DNA of 64,000 nt from Acidocella facilis ATCC 35904 (lineage in GTDB: Bacteria > Pseudomonadota > Alphaproteobacteria > Acetobacterales > Acetobacteraceae): assembly GCF_000687875.1 (NCBI RefSeq), contig NZ_JHYG01000001.1, positions 62,001 to 126,000 of the forward strand, read 5' to 3'. A program made the translations under genes and the position numbers. Below are positions 53,000 through 62,000 of the stretch, piece by piece. A model generated the notes under the pieces. That model ran no database searches. It was not told where the DNA came from and saw only the letters and a program-made list of their open reading frames with translations. Positions within the stretch are counted from its first letter, which is position 1. Every line of letters starts with the position of its first letter.

Positions 53000-54394
53000 T
53001 CAGGCGGCAACCGCCCGGATGCGCGCCAACGCCTCGGCCTTGCCGAGCGCGATCAGCGTCGCGTCGATCCCCGGGCTCATCGTGCTGCCGGTCAGCGCGG
53101 CGCGCAGCGGCTGCGCCACCTGGCCGAGCTTGCGGCCCTCCGCTTCGGCAAAAGCGCGCAACGCCGCGTCGATCGCCTCGGCGGTGAAATCCGTGCCCTC
53201 CAGCAGGCCGGCCAGACGCGCCAGCATCTCGCGGGCCTCCAGGCTCAGCAGCGCCTCGGCCTTCGGTTCGAAGGGCAGGGGGATTTCGCGGGCCAGGAAG
53301 GCGGAAGAGTTGCTCAGCTCCTCCAGCGTCTTGGCGCGCTCCTTCAAGCCCGGCATCAGCGCCAGAATACGCTGCATGGCGGCGGTGCCGACGGTGATGT
53401 CGGCCTTGGCCAGGCGCTCCACCACATCGTCACGCAGCCGCGCATCCTCGGCCTGGCGCAGCCACATGCCGTTGAGATGGGTGAGCTTGGCATAATCCAT
53501 GCGGCTGGCCGCCCGGCCGACACCCTCCAGGGTGAACAGCGCGATCTGCTCGTCGCGGCCAAGGAACTCGGCATCGCCATGGCCCCAGCCCAGGCGCAGC
53601 AGATAGTTGCACAACGCTTCCGGCAGGAAACCCTGCTCGCGGAATTCCAGAATGCTCACCGCGCCATGGCGCTTGGAAAGCTTCGCCCCGTCCGCGCCAT
53701 GGATCAGCGGAATATGCGCGAAGGCGGGTGTCTCCCAGCCCATCGCGTCATAAATCTGGATCTGCCGGAAGGTGTTGGTGAGATGGTCATCGCCGCGAAT
53801 CACATGGGTGATCGCCATGTCATGGTCATCCACCACCACCGCGTGCAGATAGGTCGGCGTGCCGTCCGAGCGCAGGATGATCATGTCATCCATCTCGGCA
53901 TTCTTCACCCGCACCTCGCCCTGCACCAGATCATTCAGCACCACCTCGCCCTCACGCGGGGCCTTCAGGCGGATGGCGGGCTTCACTCCCGCCGGCGCCT
54001 CGGACGGGTCACGGTCGCGCCAACGGCCATCGTAACGCGGCGGGCGCTTCTCGGCCATCGCGGTTTCGCGCATCTGCGCCAGCTCTTCCGGGGTGCAATA
54101 GCAGCGATAAGCCTTGCCCTGCGCCAGCAGCGCCATCGCCACCTCGACATGCCTTGCCTCGCGGCTGCTCTGGAACACCGGCGCCTCGTCGGCTTTCAGA
54201 TCGAGCCAGTCCAGCCCGTCCAGGATCACCTGCACCGCCTCCTGGGTGGAGCGGGCCTTGTCCGTATCCTCGATGCGCAACACGAACTCGCCGCCATGAT
54301 GTTTGGCGAAGAGATAGTTGAAGAGGGCGGTGCGGGCGCCGCCAATATGCAGCAGGCCGGTGGGAGAGGGCGCGAAGCGGGTACGGACTTTCAT
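53000..54394 (-). CDS. gltX: Glutamyl-tRNA synthetase
   Basis: A 464-residue class I aminoacyl-tRNA synthetase charging tRNA-Glu (and possibly tRNA-Gln, which is later amidated by GatCAB). RTRFAPSPTGLLHIGGART holds the HIGH-type motif, and GAKLSKRHGAVSI near residue 240 the KMSKS-type motif. Length and layout are normal for bacterial GltX. The ATG at 54394 lies opposite the ComEC region; the two genes are divergent. Confidence 0.95.
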   Translation of the reverse strand: MKVRTRFAPSPTGLLHIGGARTALFNYLFAKHHGGEFVLRIEDTDKARSTQEAVQVILDGLDWLDLKADEAPVFQSSREARHVEVAMALLAQGKAYRCYCTPEELAQMRETAMAEKRPPRYDGRWRDRDPSEAPAGVKPAIRLKAPREGEVVLNDLVQGEVRVKNAEMDDMIILRSDGTPTYLHAVVVDDHDMAITHVIRGDDHLTNTFRQIQIYDAMGWETPAFAHIPLIHGADGAKLSKRHGAVSILEFREQGFLPEALCNYLLRLGWGHGDAEFLGRDEQIALFTLEGVGRAASRMDYAKLTHLNGMWLRQAEDARLRDDVVERLAKADITVGTAAMQRILALMPGLKERAKTLEELSNSSAFLAREIPLPFEPKAEALLSLEAREMLARLAGLLEGTDFTAEAIDAALRAFAEAEGRKLGQVAQPLRAALTGSTMSPGIDATLIALGKAEALARIRAVAA

Positions 54395-54473
54395 GGGCTG
54401 GCTGTTACTCTTTTGCGCCGATTTGTGCCAGCCGGGCGAAAAGGTTAATCATCCGGAACAATCGGAGGTGGTA

Positions 54474-56477
54474 TTGGCCCGGGACTGGTTCGCGCGCTGG
54501 GTGGAGGCGGAGCGGGGGCATTTCATCCTGCTGCTGCCGGTCGCCATGGGGGCCGCCATCCTGGTCTATTTCGCGCTGCCTTCGGAGCCGCCGCTCTGGG
54601 TGGCGGCGGCCCTTCCGGTGGGCGCGCTGCTGGCGCTGGGGGCGAGCTGGCGGTTTCCTTATGCGCGGTTTCTGGCCTGGCTGCTGCTGGCGGGGGCCAT
54701 CGGCTTCGCCCGGGCCGAATATCGCAGCGCTACGATGCCGCCGATGCCGCCCATCCCGTCCGGCGTGGTCAGCGTCAGCGGCTTCGTCGCGCGGGTGGAG
54801 ATGCTGCCCAACACCGCCCGCGTGGTGCTGCGCGCCCCGCGGATCGATCACGGCCCGACGCTGCGCCGTCTGGTCCGGCTGAAGCTGCGCCCCGGCGATG
54901 CGCCGCCCGCCCCGGGGGCGCTGGTGAAAGCCTACGCGCTGCTGTTCGGCCCGGACCCGCCGGCCTATCCGGGCGGCTGGCAGCAGGGGCGGGATGAATA
55001 TTTCGCCAATCTCGCCGCTGTCGGGGTGGCGCTGACACCGCTGAAGCAGCTGCGCCCGGCCCCGCCCAGCCAGTGGCGCGATGCGCTGCAGGCGCTGCGG
55101 CTGGAGATCGCCACGCAGATTCTGCGCGCGCTGCCGCTTTCCACCGGCGCCATCGCGGTCACACTCCTGACCGGCGATGAGCAGATCATCCCGCCGGGTG
55201 AGCGGCAGGGCTTCATCCTCTCCGGCCTCGCCCATATTCTCGCGGTGGCGGGGCTGCATGTCGGCATCGTCATGGGCATCGTGTTTGTGCTGGCGCGATG
55301 GGGGCTCTCGCGCAGCGCCTGGATGGCACTGCACTGGCCGGGCAAACCCATTGCCGCCGTGCTGGCGCTGGCGGGCGGGGCGGGGTACGCGCTGCTCACC
55401 GGGGCGCATCTGCCGATCCTGCGCAGCCTGGCGATGGCCAGCCTGGTGACGCTCGGCGTGCTGCTGGGGCGGCGCGCGGTCTCGCTGCGCGGGCTGGCCC
55501 TGGCGGCGATGATCCTGCTGCTGGCCACCCCGGAGGCGATTCTCTCCGCCAGCTTTCAGATGAGCTTCTCCGCCGTGGCGGCGCTGATCGCCGGCTATGA
55601 AGCGGTGCATCCGATCTGGCGGCGCTTCCATGCCGGGCGCAGCATGCTGGGGGCGGGGCTGATGCATGTGGCCGAGCTCGCCTTCACCAGCCTGCTCGCC
55701 GGCGGCGCCTCGATGCCGTTTTCCGCCTATCAGTTCCAGCAGATCGAACCTTACTGGATCCCGGCCAATCTGGTCGCGGTGCCGCTCACCGCGCTCTGGA
55801 TCATGCCCTGGGGCTTGGCCGGGCTGGCGCTGCTGAAGCTGCATCTGGCCTGGCTCGCCTTCAAGCCGATGGGCTGGGGCATCGCCATCATCGTCTGGAT
55901 GACCGCCCATATCGCCACCTGGCCGGATGCGCTGCTGAAGGTGGCGCCGATGCCGGGTGCCGCCATCCTGCTGATCGCGGCGGGGCTGGCCTGGCTGTGC
56001 CTCTGGCGCTCGGCCGCGCGGCTGGCGGGGGCGGGGTTGATCGCGGCCGGGCTGGTGGCAGCGCTGCTGGCCCGCCCGCCGGATGTGCTGGTCTCCGCCG
56101 ATGCCAGGCTGATCGGCATCCGCCAGGGCGGGCAGGTGCTGCTGGTGGAAATGCCCAAGGCCAGCAGCTTCACGCTTGAACAATGGCGCGCGGTCTGGGG
56201 CTGGGCGAGCCTGGTGCCATCCGCCTGCAGTGCTGCCACCTGCCGAATCGGCGCGGTGCTCTATGCCGCTACCCCGGTGACGGACTGCCAGGGGGCGCGG
56301 TTGCTGGTCTCGCCAGTGTCGCAACCGGGCTGCGCTGGCGCGGTGATCCTGGATGCCCGCCGCGCCGCGCGGGATGGCGCGCTGGCCGCCTGGGTGAGCC
56401 CGGCGCGGATCCGCCTGGTCACGGACCGCGCCTTTGAGGGAGTGCGCCCCTGGGTGCCGAATCTGTCGCAACCATAG
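54474..56477 (+). CDS. comEC: ComEC/Rec2-family DNA uptake membrane protein
   Basis: A 667-residue inner-membrane protein (TTG 54474 with GGAGG five bases before; ATG 54393 overlapping gltX is an alternative). It has the N-terminal DUF4131 region with SVSGFVARVEMLPN, then the Competence domain with ALPLSTGAIAVTLLTGDE, SGLAHILAVAGLHVGIV and SFQMSFSAVAAL. About ten membrane helices are present. The C-terminal part retains a short beta-lactamase-like remnant (VLVSADARLIGIRQGG) but no HxHxDH metal motif, so the nuclease-like domain is missing or degenerate, as in many alphaproteobacterial ComEC. It transports single-stranded DNA across the inner membrane in transformation. Confidence 0.88.
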   Translation: MARDWFARWVEAERGHFILLLPVAMGAAILVYFALPSEPPLWVAAALPVGALLALGASWRFPYARFLAWLLLAGAIGFARAEYRSATMPPMPPIPSGVVSVSGFVARVEMLPNTARVVLRAPRIDHGPTLRRLVRLKLRPGDAPPAPGALVKAYALLFGPDPPAYPGGWQQGRDEYFANLAAVGVALTPLKQLRPAPPSQWRDALQALRLEIATQILRALPLSTGAIAVTLLTGDEQIIPPGERQGFILSGLAHILAVAGLHVGIVMGIVFVLARWGLSRSAWMALHWPGKPIAAVLALAGGAGYALLTGAHLPILRSLAMASLVTLGVLLGRRAVSLRGLALAAMILLLATPEAILSASFQMSFSAVAALIAGYEAVHPIWRRFHAGRSMLGAGLMHVAELAFTSLLAGGASMPFSAYQFQQIEPYWIPANLVAVPLTALWIMPWGLAGLALLKLHLAWLAFKPMGWGIAIIVWMTAHIATWPDALLKVAPMPGAAILLIAAGLAWLCLWRSAARLAGAGLIAAGLVAALLARPPDVLVSADARLIGIRQGGQVLLVEMPKASSFTLEQWRAVWGWASLVPSACSAATCRIGAVLYAATPVTDCQGARLLVSPVSQPGCAGAVILDARRAARDGALAAWVSPARIRLVTDRAFEGVRPWVPNLSQP

Positions 56478-56513
56478 ATTGTTTTCGCCGGCTGTTTTCG
56501 TTAATCTATCGTT

Positions 56514-58625
56514 ATGAGTGTCGCACTCCCGCCTCTGGCTGTCGCCGCCCCGCCCTCGCTGGCCGACCAGTTGCAGGGGCTGGGGCGGCGATGGCGGATT
56601 TTGCTGCTCTCCACCCTGCTGGCCCCGGCGCTGGCCGGCTTGTTGCTGGCGCTCAGCCCCTCGCATTATGAAGCCACCGGCATTCTGCTCTATGATCCCG
56701 AAGCGGCGCGCCTGCCCGGCGCCAATGCCGCCGGCCCCGCGACAGAGCTGAACCAGGATGCGGTGATGGCGAGCCAGAGCGCCATCGTGCTCGCTTTGCC
56801 GGCGGCGGCGGCGATCGCGACGCGGCTGCATCTGGACCAGCTGCCGGAATTCAACCCGGCTTTGCGCAAGCGCATCTTCCCGCTCTCGCTGTTGCCTGCC
56901 CCCGCCGCGCCGGATGCGGCGACGCTGGCGCAAACCGTGCAGACCCATCTCGCCGTTTCGGTGCAGCCAGGGGCGCGGGTGATCGCGGTGCGTTTCTCCG
57001 CCCGCAGCCCGGACCTCGCCGCCGCCGGGGCCAATCTCGCGATGCAGCTTTATCTGGACCAGGGGCGCGATGTCGCCTTCCAGGCCCTCAATGACGCGCA
57101 AAGCTGGCTGGAGGCGCATTCCGCTCAGGTGCAGCAGCAGCTGGACGAGACCGAGACGCAGCTGGCGAAAGCCAGGGCCGGGGCAGGGGTGGTGGCGGCA
57201 ACGCAAGGCAGCACCTTGACCGGCGAGACGGCGAGCCGGCTCGCCGCCTCGCTGGTGGAAGCGCAGGCGGCCCTGGCGATGGCCCGCGCCCGGCTCGATG
57301 CCGCCACCGAGGCCGGCGGCGATGCCGCTGCCGCCAACGCCGCCGTGGCCCCCAACCTGCTGCCGCTGCGCACCCAGCAGGCGCAGCTTGCCTCCCAGGT
57401 GAAGTCGCTCGCCAGCGAATACGGTCCCGCCTATCCGGCGCTGGTGACGGCGCGCGCGCAATTATCCGCCGTCACCGCGCAGATCGACGCGGAGGCGGGG
57501 CGCGAGATGCAGGCGGCCCGCGCCGATGTCGCCGCCGACGAGGCCCAGGTGCGGACGCTGCAGGCGGCCCTGGCCCATATCCGCATCGCCAGCCAGACCG
57601 AGGATGAGGAGAGTGCCCCGGTCCGGGCTCTGGAGCAGCGCGCCGAGGCCGGGCGGGACATGTTGCGGGCGATGACCCTGCAGGCCGGGCAGCTGGCGCA
57701 AGATGCCTCGCTGACCCGGCCGGAGGCGCGCATCCTGTCCATGGCGGCGGTGCCGGCGCGGCCGGAGTCCAAGCATTATGCCATGGTGCTCAGCGCCGCG
57801 ACGGTGCTGGGGCTGTGCCTGGGGGTGCTGCTGGCGGGCTTGCGCGATACGCTGGACCGCTCGCTGCGCTCCGGCAATGAAGTGCGCGCGGCGCTGGGGG
57901 TGAGCTGCCACGGGCTGCTGCCGGTCGCCGCCAGGCCGGAGGAGCGCGCCATCACCGCGCCGCTCTCGCTCTATTGCGAGCAATTGCGCGGCATCCGCAC
58001 CGGGCTGGGGCTGGGCGAGCCCGGGCGGCAGATTCTGGCGGTGACGGCGGCGCGCCCGGCGGAAGGCAAGACCACGCTCTGCGTCTCGCTGGCGCGGATG
58101 CTGGCCGCCTCCGGGCTGCGGGTGCTGGCCATTGACGGCGATGTGCGCTGCCCCGGCTTCGGGCGGGTGTTCGGCCTGGAGGAGCGCCCCGGCCTGGCGG
58201 AGCTGCTCCGCGGCACGGCGCAACTGCCCGACGCGCTGGGCCGCGACAAGCTGACCAGCCTGAGCCTGCTCTGCGCCGGCGGCGAGCGGGCCAGCGCGCT
58301 GGATCTGTTTCTCTCCCCAGCCTTGCCGGCCTTGCTGGCCGCCTTGCGGGAGCATTACGATATCATCCTGCTCGACGTGCCCCCGGCCTTTGCCCTGGCG
58401 GAGGCGCGGGTGCTCTGCCGGATGGCGGATCTGACCCTGCTATGCATCCGCTGGGGCAGCACCCCGCGCCGGCTGGCGCGCGAGGCGCTGAATCTGCTGC
58501 GCGAGGCCGGCGCCGATGTGGCCGGCACCGCGCTCACCCGCGTCAACCCCGCCGCCCATGCCCGCTCTTTCTATGCCGACGCCGAATTCTACGCCCCGCG
58601 CTATGGCGGGTATGTGACGAAATAG
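56514..58625 (+). CDS. Wzc/GumC-like polysaccharide co-polymerase with tyrosine kinase domain
   Basis: A 703-residue inner-membrane protein for exopolysaccharide chain-length control. It has a membrane helix near residues 25-45, a Wzz-like periplasmic region with long coiled coils (about 170-400), and a second helix near 425. The C-terminal BY-kinase follows, with the P-loop ARPAEGKTT near 515, Walker A' LAIDGDVRCPG near 540 and Walker B IILLDVPPAF near 625. The tail has four tyrosines in its last 17 residues, matching the autophosphorylated Tyr cluster. ATG at 56514 follows about 35 bp after comEC. Confidence 0.9.
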   Translation: MSVALPPLAVAAPPSLADQLQGLGRRWRILLLSTLLAPALAGLLLALSPSHYEATGILLYDPEAARLPGANAAGPATELNQDAVMASQSAIVLALPAAAAIATRLHLDQLPEFNPALRKRIFPLSLLPAPAAPDAATLAQTVQTHLAVSVQPGARVIAVRFSARSPDLAAAGANLAMQLYLDQGRDVAFQALNDAQSWLEAHSAQVQQQLDETETQLAKARAGAGVVAATQGSTLTGETASRLAASLVEAQAALAMARARLDAATEAGGDAAAANAAVAPNLLPLRTQQAQLASQVKSLASEYGPAYPALVTARAQLSAVTAQIDAEAGREMQAARADVAADEAQVRTLQAALAHIRIASQTEDEESAPVRALEQRAEAGRDMLRAMTLQAGQLAQDASLTRPEARILSMAAVPARPESKHYAMVLSAATVLGLCLGVLLAGLRDTLDRSLRSGNEVRAALGVSCHGLLPVAARPEERAITAPLSLYCEQLRGIRTGLGLGEPGRQILAVTAARPAEGKTTLCVSLARMLAASGLRVLAIDGDVRCPGFGRVFGLEERPGLAELLRGTAQLPDALGRDKLTSLSLLCAGGERASALDLFLSPALPALLAALREHYDIILLDVPPAFALAEARVLCRMADLTLLCIRWGSTPRRLAREALNLLREAGADVAGTALTRVNPAAHARSFYADAEFYAPRYGGYVTK

Positions 58626-58646
58626 CCGGGCGACGTACTGCTCCTT

Positions 58647-59693
58647 TCAGCTGTGGTGCTCGTGGCTGTGGCGCATGCGCGGGGGCAGGGGCGGCCAACC
58701 ATGGTCCTGGATGAGCAGCCACGCTGCCCGGCATAAGATCGGCCCGAACAATCCCGCCGCCATCAGCGCCGGGGCGAAGAGCAGGAAATGCGAGCCGTTC
58801 CAGGAGCCCAGCCGCAGCATCATGCCCTTGGCGAGCCCGATGCAGATGGTGTTGCCGAGATAGATGGCAAAGCTGGCCCGCCCGAGGACGAGCAGCGCGG
58901 CGCGCGCCCTCTGCGCCCGCAAGGCCCGCATCGCGCCATGCAGGGCCGGCATCGAGATCACACCGAGCGGCAGCATGTAGAAAGGCTGCGGCCAGTCCTG
59001 CCCCCATAGCGCGACGACACTCAGCCCCGCCAGCAGGCAGAGCAAAGCCGGCCGCCAGAGGCGGGTGAGGCAGCGCTCCCAGCTCGCCCGGGCAAACCCC
59101 GCCAGCGCCCCCAGCAGAAAGAACGGCGCGTAGCCGGTCAGCCGGTCGGCATAGAGATAGCCCGGCACCGGCAGCCAATAGGCCAGCAGCGCCAGCGCCA
59201 GCAGATTCGCCAGCCGTTCGATCTGCCCATCCAGCGCCCAGCGCGTCGCCAGCACCAGCACGAACAGGACGAACAGATACCACACACTCAGCGCTGGGCT
59301 GGCCTCGGTCTGCCAGAACAGCCCGGTCAGCCCGGCGGTGAGGCTGGGTGGCGTATTGTCCACGGCGATGAAGCGCGCCGCCACCAGCTTGCCGGCGAGA
59401 ATGAGCAGCCCCAGCGCGAAAAACGGCAGCAGCAAACGTTGCGCGCGCTCCTGCAACGCCGCGCCAAAGCCCGCCCGCCCGCGCACGAGAAAGCCCGAGG
59501 CCGCCGCCACGAAGCCGCTCAGATACAGGAAGAACGGCATATGAAACGCATAGATCGCGCGGCGCAGCGGCTCGTACCATTGCACCTGGGCGGGGTCCTG
59601 GCGCGCCACGATATGGCCGAACACCACCAGGGTGATGGCGAGGCCCTTGGCCATGTCGATATCCTGGCGGCGTGCGGAAATCTCAGCGTTCAT
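58647..59693 (-). CDS. Acyltransferase 3 family membrane protein
   Basis: A 348-residue multi-helix membrane protein of the acyltransferase 3 (OafA/NolX-like) family, which adds acetyl or other acyl groups to sugars, probably the exopolysaccharide here. The N-terminal DIDMAKGLAITLVVFGHI carries the catalytic His, and FHMPFFLYLSGF near residue 58 is the second family motif. ATG 59693 gives a normal N-terminus; upstream in-frame starts run into the divergent gene. The C-terminus is His-rich (RHSHEHHS). Confidence 0.9.
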   Translation of the reverse strand: MNAEISARRQDIDMAKGLAITLVVFGHIVARQDPAQVQWYEPLRRAIYAFHMPFFLYLSGFVAAASGFLVRGRAGFGAALQERAQRLLLPFFALGLLILAGKLVAARFIAVDNTPPSLTAGLTGLFWQTEASPALSVWYLFVLFVLVLATRWALDGQIERLANLLALALLAYWLPVPGYLYADRLTGYAPFFLLGALAGFARASWERCLTRLWRPALLCLLAGLSVVALWGQDWPQPFYMLPLGVISMPALHGAMRALRAQRARAALLVLGRASFAIYLGNTICIGLAKGMMLRLGSWNGSHFLLFAPALMAAGLFGPILCRAAWLLIQDHGWPPLPPRMRHSHEHHS

Positions 59694-59739
59694 TTGTTTT
59701 GTTATTAACATTATTCCACTTAGAGTGGTATCAGAAACC

Positions 59740-60939
59740 GTGTCGCGTGATCTCGCATCCTGGTTGTGCCTGGTTCTGCTCTGCTGGCCCGCCGGCGCCG
59801 GCGCGCAGATGCTGGATGATCTGTTGCCCGTCACCATCCCCGGCTTTGCGCCGGGTGCGCCCGCTCTCACCCCCCGGCAGGGGCGGGCGCTTGGCGCCAC
59901 CGGCTGGCGGTTCGGCACGCTCAGCCTCAGCCCCACATTGAGTGCCACCAGCGGGTATGACAGCGCGCCGAATGGTGCCGCCGGCTCGATGCTGGTGCAG
60001 CTTTCGCCCAGCCTGGCGGTGAGCGACCCGGTGGCGGGGTTCGGCGCCTATGCGCTGGTCAGCCCCAGCCTTTATCCGCAGGACCAGCCGCAATCCTCCA
60101 CCATGGCGGCGCTGGCGGTGGGGCAGGGCTTCACCATGGCGCGCCAGACCCTTACCCTGGCGGGTGGCTTCGTGCGGGGGGCGGAGACCGGCTTTGCCAT
60201 CGGGGCCGGCAGCCTCGCCCGCCCACTGCCCTTCACCTTGTCACAGATCCGGCTGAACGATGCCATCACCCAGGCGGCGCTGACCATCACCCCGGAACTC
60301 TCCGCCAGCCTGCTGCGCTTCCCCGACGCCCCGGCGCAGGACCGCAGCGACCTGCGCCCGGCCTTGCGGCTTGCCTATAATGACGGCGCGCCGGTGAGCT
60401 ATTTGCTGGCGCTGCGCGGGGATCTCTCGGATGGGCGGATCGTGGCGCAGGATGCCACCAATCTCGCCCTGCTCGGCGGGGTGCGTGAGCAGGCGAGCGG
60501 GCTCTGGTCGGTCTCGGTGCTGGCCGGCGGGGCCGGGCGGCTGCCGCGCCAGGGGCCGGCACTGCTCACCCCGGCGCTGGAAATCCGCCTGGATTGGGCG
60601 CCCGACCGGCTCGACGAGCTGCGGCTGAATCTGGTCCGCGAGCTGGACGACCCGGACCGGGTCAGCGCGCTGCCCTACACGCTCAGCGCCGCCAAATTCA
60701 CCCTGCTGCGCGCCGGGCTGCAACAGCTCTCGTTCAAGGCGCAAGGGGAGGTCTCGCAGGCCGATTATCTGCATGGGGATCTGCGGGAAACCCTGGTCAA
60801 TCTCGGCGCCACGGTCGCCTGGCAACTCAGCCCCTTCCTCGCGCTGGAGCTGCGCTATGGCTTCAATGACCGGCAATCGCCCCAGCTTGGCGCCGCCAAT
60901 GAGCATGTGATGACGATGGGGGTGAGCTGGACGCCATGA
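59740..60939 (+). CDS. Outer-membrane beta-barrel protein of the exopolysaccharide group
   Basis: A 399-residue protein with a signal peptide (residues 1-21, ending AGAGAQ) and then alternating strands typical of an outer-membrane barrel, ending in an aromatic-rich VTMGVSWTP-like tail (MTMGVSW). It resembles the outer-membrane beta-barrel proteins of Acetobacteraceae exopolysaccharide loci. GTG 59740 gives the signal peptide; GTG 59725 is possible. Divergent from the acyltransferase; coupled to the WecG-type gene by an ATGA overlap. Confidence 0.7.
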   Translation: MSRDLASWLCLVLLCWPAGAGAQMLDDLLPVTIPGFAPGAPALTPRQGRALGATGWRFGTLSLSPTLSATSGYDSAPNGAAGSMLVQLSPSLAVSDPVAGFGAYALVSPSLYPQDQPQSSTMAALAVGQGFTMARQTLTLAGGFVRGAETGFAIGAGSLARPLPFTLSQIRLNDAITQAALTITPELSASLLRFPDAPAQDRSDLRPALRLAYNDGAPVSYLLALRGDLSDGRIVAQDATNLALLGGVREQASGLWSVSVLAGGAGRLPRQGPALLTPALEIRLDWAPDRLDELRLNLVRELDDPDRVSALPYTLSAAKFTLLRAGLQQLSFKAQGEVSQADYLHGDLRETLVNLGATVAWQLSPFLALELRYGFNDRQSPQLGAANEHVMTMGVSWTP

Positions 60940-61679
60940 AACGCTTCGGGCTGCGCTTTGCGACAGGGGATATGAGGATGACCGCCACCGCCATTCTGGC
61001 CCAGGCGGAGGCGGCGGATTTCAGATACGTCGTCACCCCGAATGTCGATCATCTGGAACGGCTGCGCCGCCAGCCGGGGCTGCGGCCGCTCTACCAGGAG
61101 GCCTGGCTCTGTTTGTTCGATTCGCGCTGCCTCGCCCGGCTGCTCGGGCTGTTTGGCCGCGCCACCCCGCCAGTGGTCACCGGCGCGGACCTCACCGCGG
61201 ATCTGCTGCCGCGCCTGGCGGGGATGCGGGTTGCGGTGATCGGCATGGCGGATGCTGATTTCGCAGCGCTACGATTACGCTACCCGGCAATCCTGTTTCA
61301 CCGCCACGCGCCGCCGATGGGGCTGCTCACCAATCTCGCCGCGCAGGAGGATGTGCTGGATTTCCTGCGCCAGCTGCAACCGCGGGTCAGCTTCTTCGCG
61401 GTCGGCTCGCCGGTGCAGGAGATCCTCGCCCACCGGCTCTGGCGCGAGGGCGGGGGCAGCGGGGTGGGGCTGTGCATCGGCACGGCGCTCGCCTTTGCCG
61501 CCGGCACGGCGCGGCGCGCCCCGCTCTGGATGCGCCGGGCCGGGCTGGAATGGCTGCATCGGCTCATCCGGGAGCCGCGCCGGCTGGCACGGCGCTATCT
61601 GCTGGCTGGGCCGCGTTTGCTGCTGGCTTTGGGGCTGGCTGAAATTCGGTCTGGCCATCGCGCGCGAGAGGGCGGATAA
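60936..61679 (+). CDS. WecG/TagA/CpsF-family glycosyltransferase
   Basis: A 247-residue glycosyltransferase of family GT26 (WecG/TagA/CpsF). VVTPNVDHLERLRR near residue 32 and GADLTADLLPRL near 82 match family positions for sugar-nucleotide binding and catalysis, and APLWMRRAGLEWLHRLIREP near 192-211 is the conserved C-terminal motif. It adds a sugar, often N-acetylmannosaminuronic acid or glucose type, to a lipid-linked intermediate. It overlaps the upstream barrel gene. Priming and other transferases of an exopolysaccharide pathway are not in the window. Confidence 0.9.
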   Translation: MKRFGLRFATGDMRMTATAILAQAEAADFRYVVTPNVDHLERLRRQPGLRPLYQEAWLCLFDSRCLARLLGLFGRATPPVVTGADLTADLLPRLAGMRVAVIGMADADFAALRLRYPAILFHRHAPPMGLLTNLAAQEDVLDFLRQLQPRVSFFAVGSPVQEILAHRLWREGGGSGVGLCIGTALAFAAGTARRAPLWMRRAGLEWLHRLIREPRRLARRYLLAGPRLLLALGLAEIRSGHRAREGG

Positions 61680-61715
61680 CAACGCATCCCTCAAGCCTCC
61701 AGCAGGAGACCGGAT

Positions 61716-62000
61716 TTGGAGTCACTTCCTCCCGAAAAGCGCCGGGGCGGCGAAGATTCGCTCTGGGCCGTGGTCGCCGTGATCGGCCGGGTGATCCGCA
61801 TCGCCGAGATCTTCCCCAACCGGGCGCAGGCCTTGCGCGATCAGGCGTGGCGCGAAGCCCAGGTGCGCGCTTATGCGAGCTTCCTTGAAAGAACCGACCA
61901 GCCAGCCCCACGTTACATGATAAGGCCGATCCGCCGCACGGATCTGCCCCGCCGGTGGAAACCTCTCCCGGCCCTCGGGTTTTTGCATGGGAATTGGTGA
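61716..62000 (+). CDS. Small hypothetical protein coupled to fumC
   Basis: A possible 94-residue protein starting with TTG 61716 (GGAG about nine bases upstream) whose TGA overlaps the fumC start as TGATG. It is rich in Arg, Trp and Pro and has no recognised domain, signal peptide or membrane segment. Its position in front of fumC may be real coupling or chance in GC-rich DNA. Confidence 0.35.
   Translation: MESLPPEKRRGGEDSLWAVVAVIGRVIRIAEIFPNRAQALRDQAWREAQVRAYASFLERTDQPAPRYMIRPIRRTDLPRRWKPLPALGFLHGNW

Noticed and set aside
54405-57461. A 1018-codon open frame on the minus strand opposite comEC and the Wzc-like gene
   Set aside because: Composition is Arg/Gln/His/Gly-rich nonsense typical of the antisense of GC-rich coding DNA, it has no domains, and both plus-strand genes have clear motifs.
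61955-62000. fumC starting at ATG 61955
   Set aside because: The extra 15 residues are not typical of class II fumarases; ATG 62000 gives the normal start ([12 protein letters not shown]).
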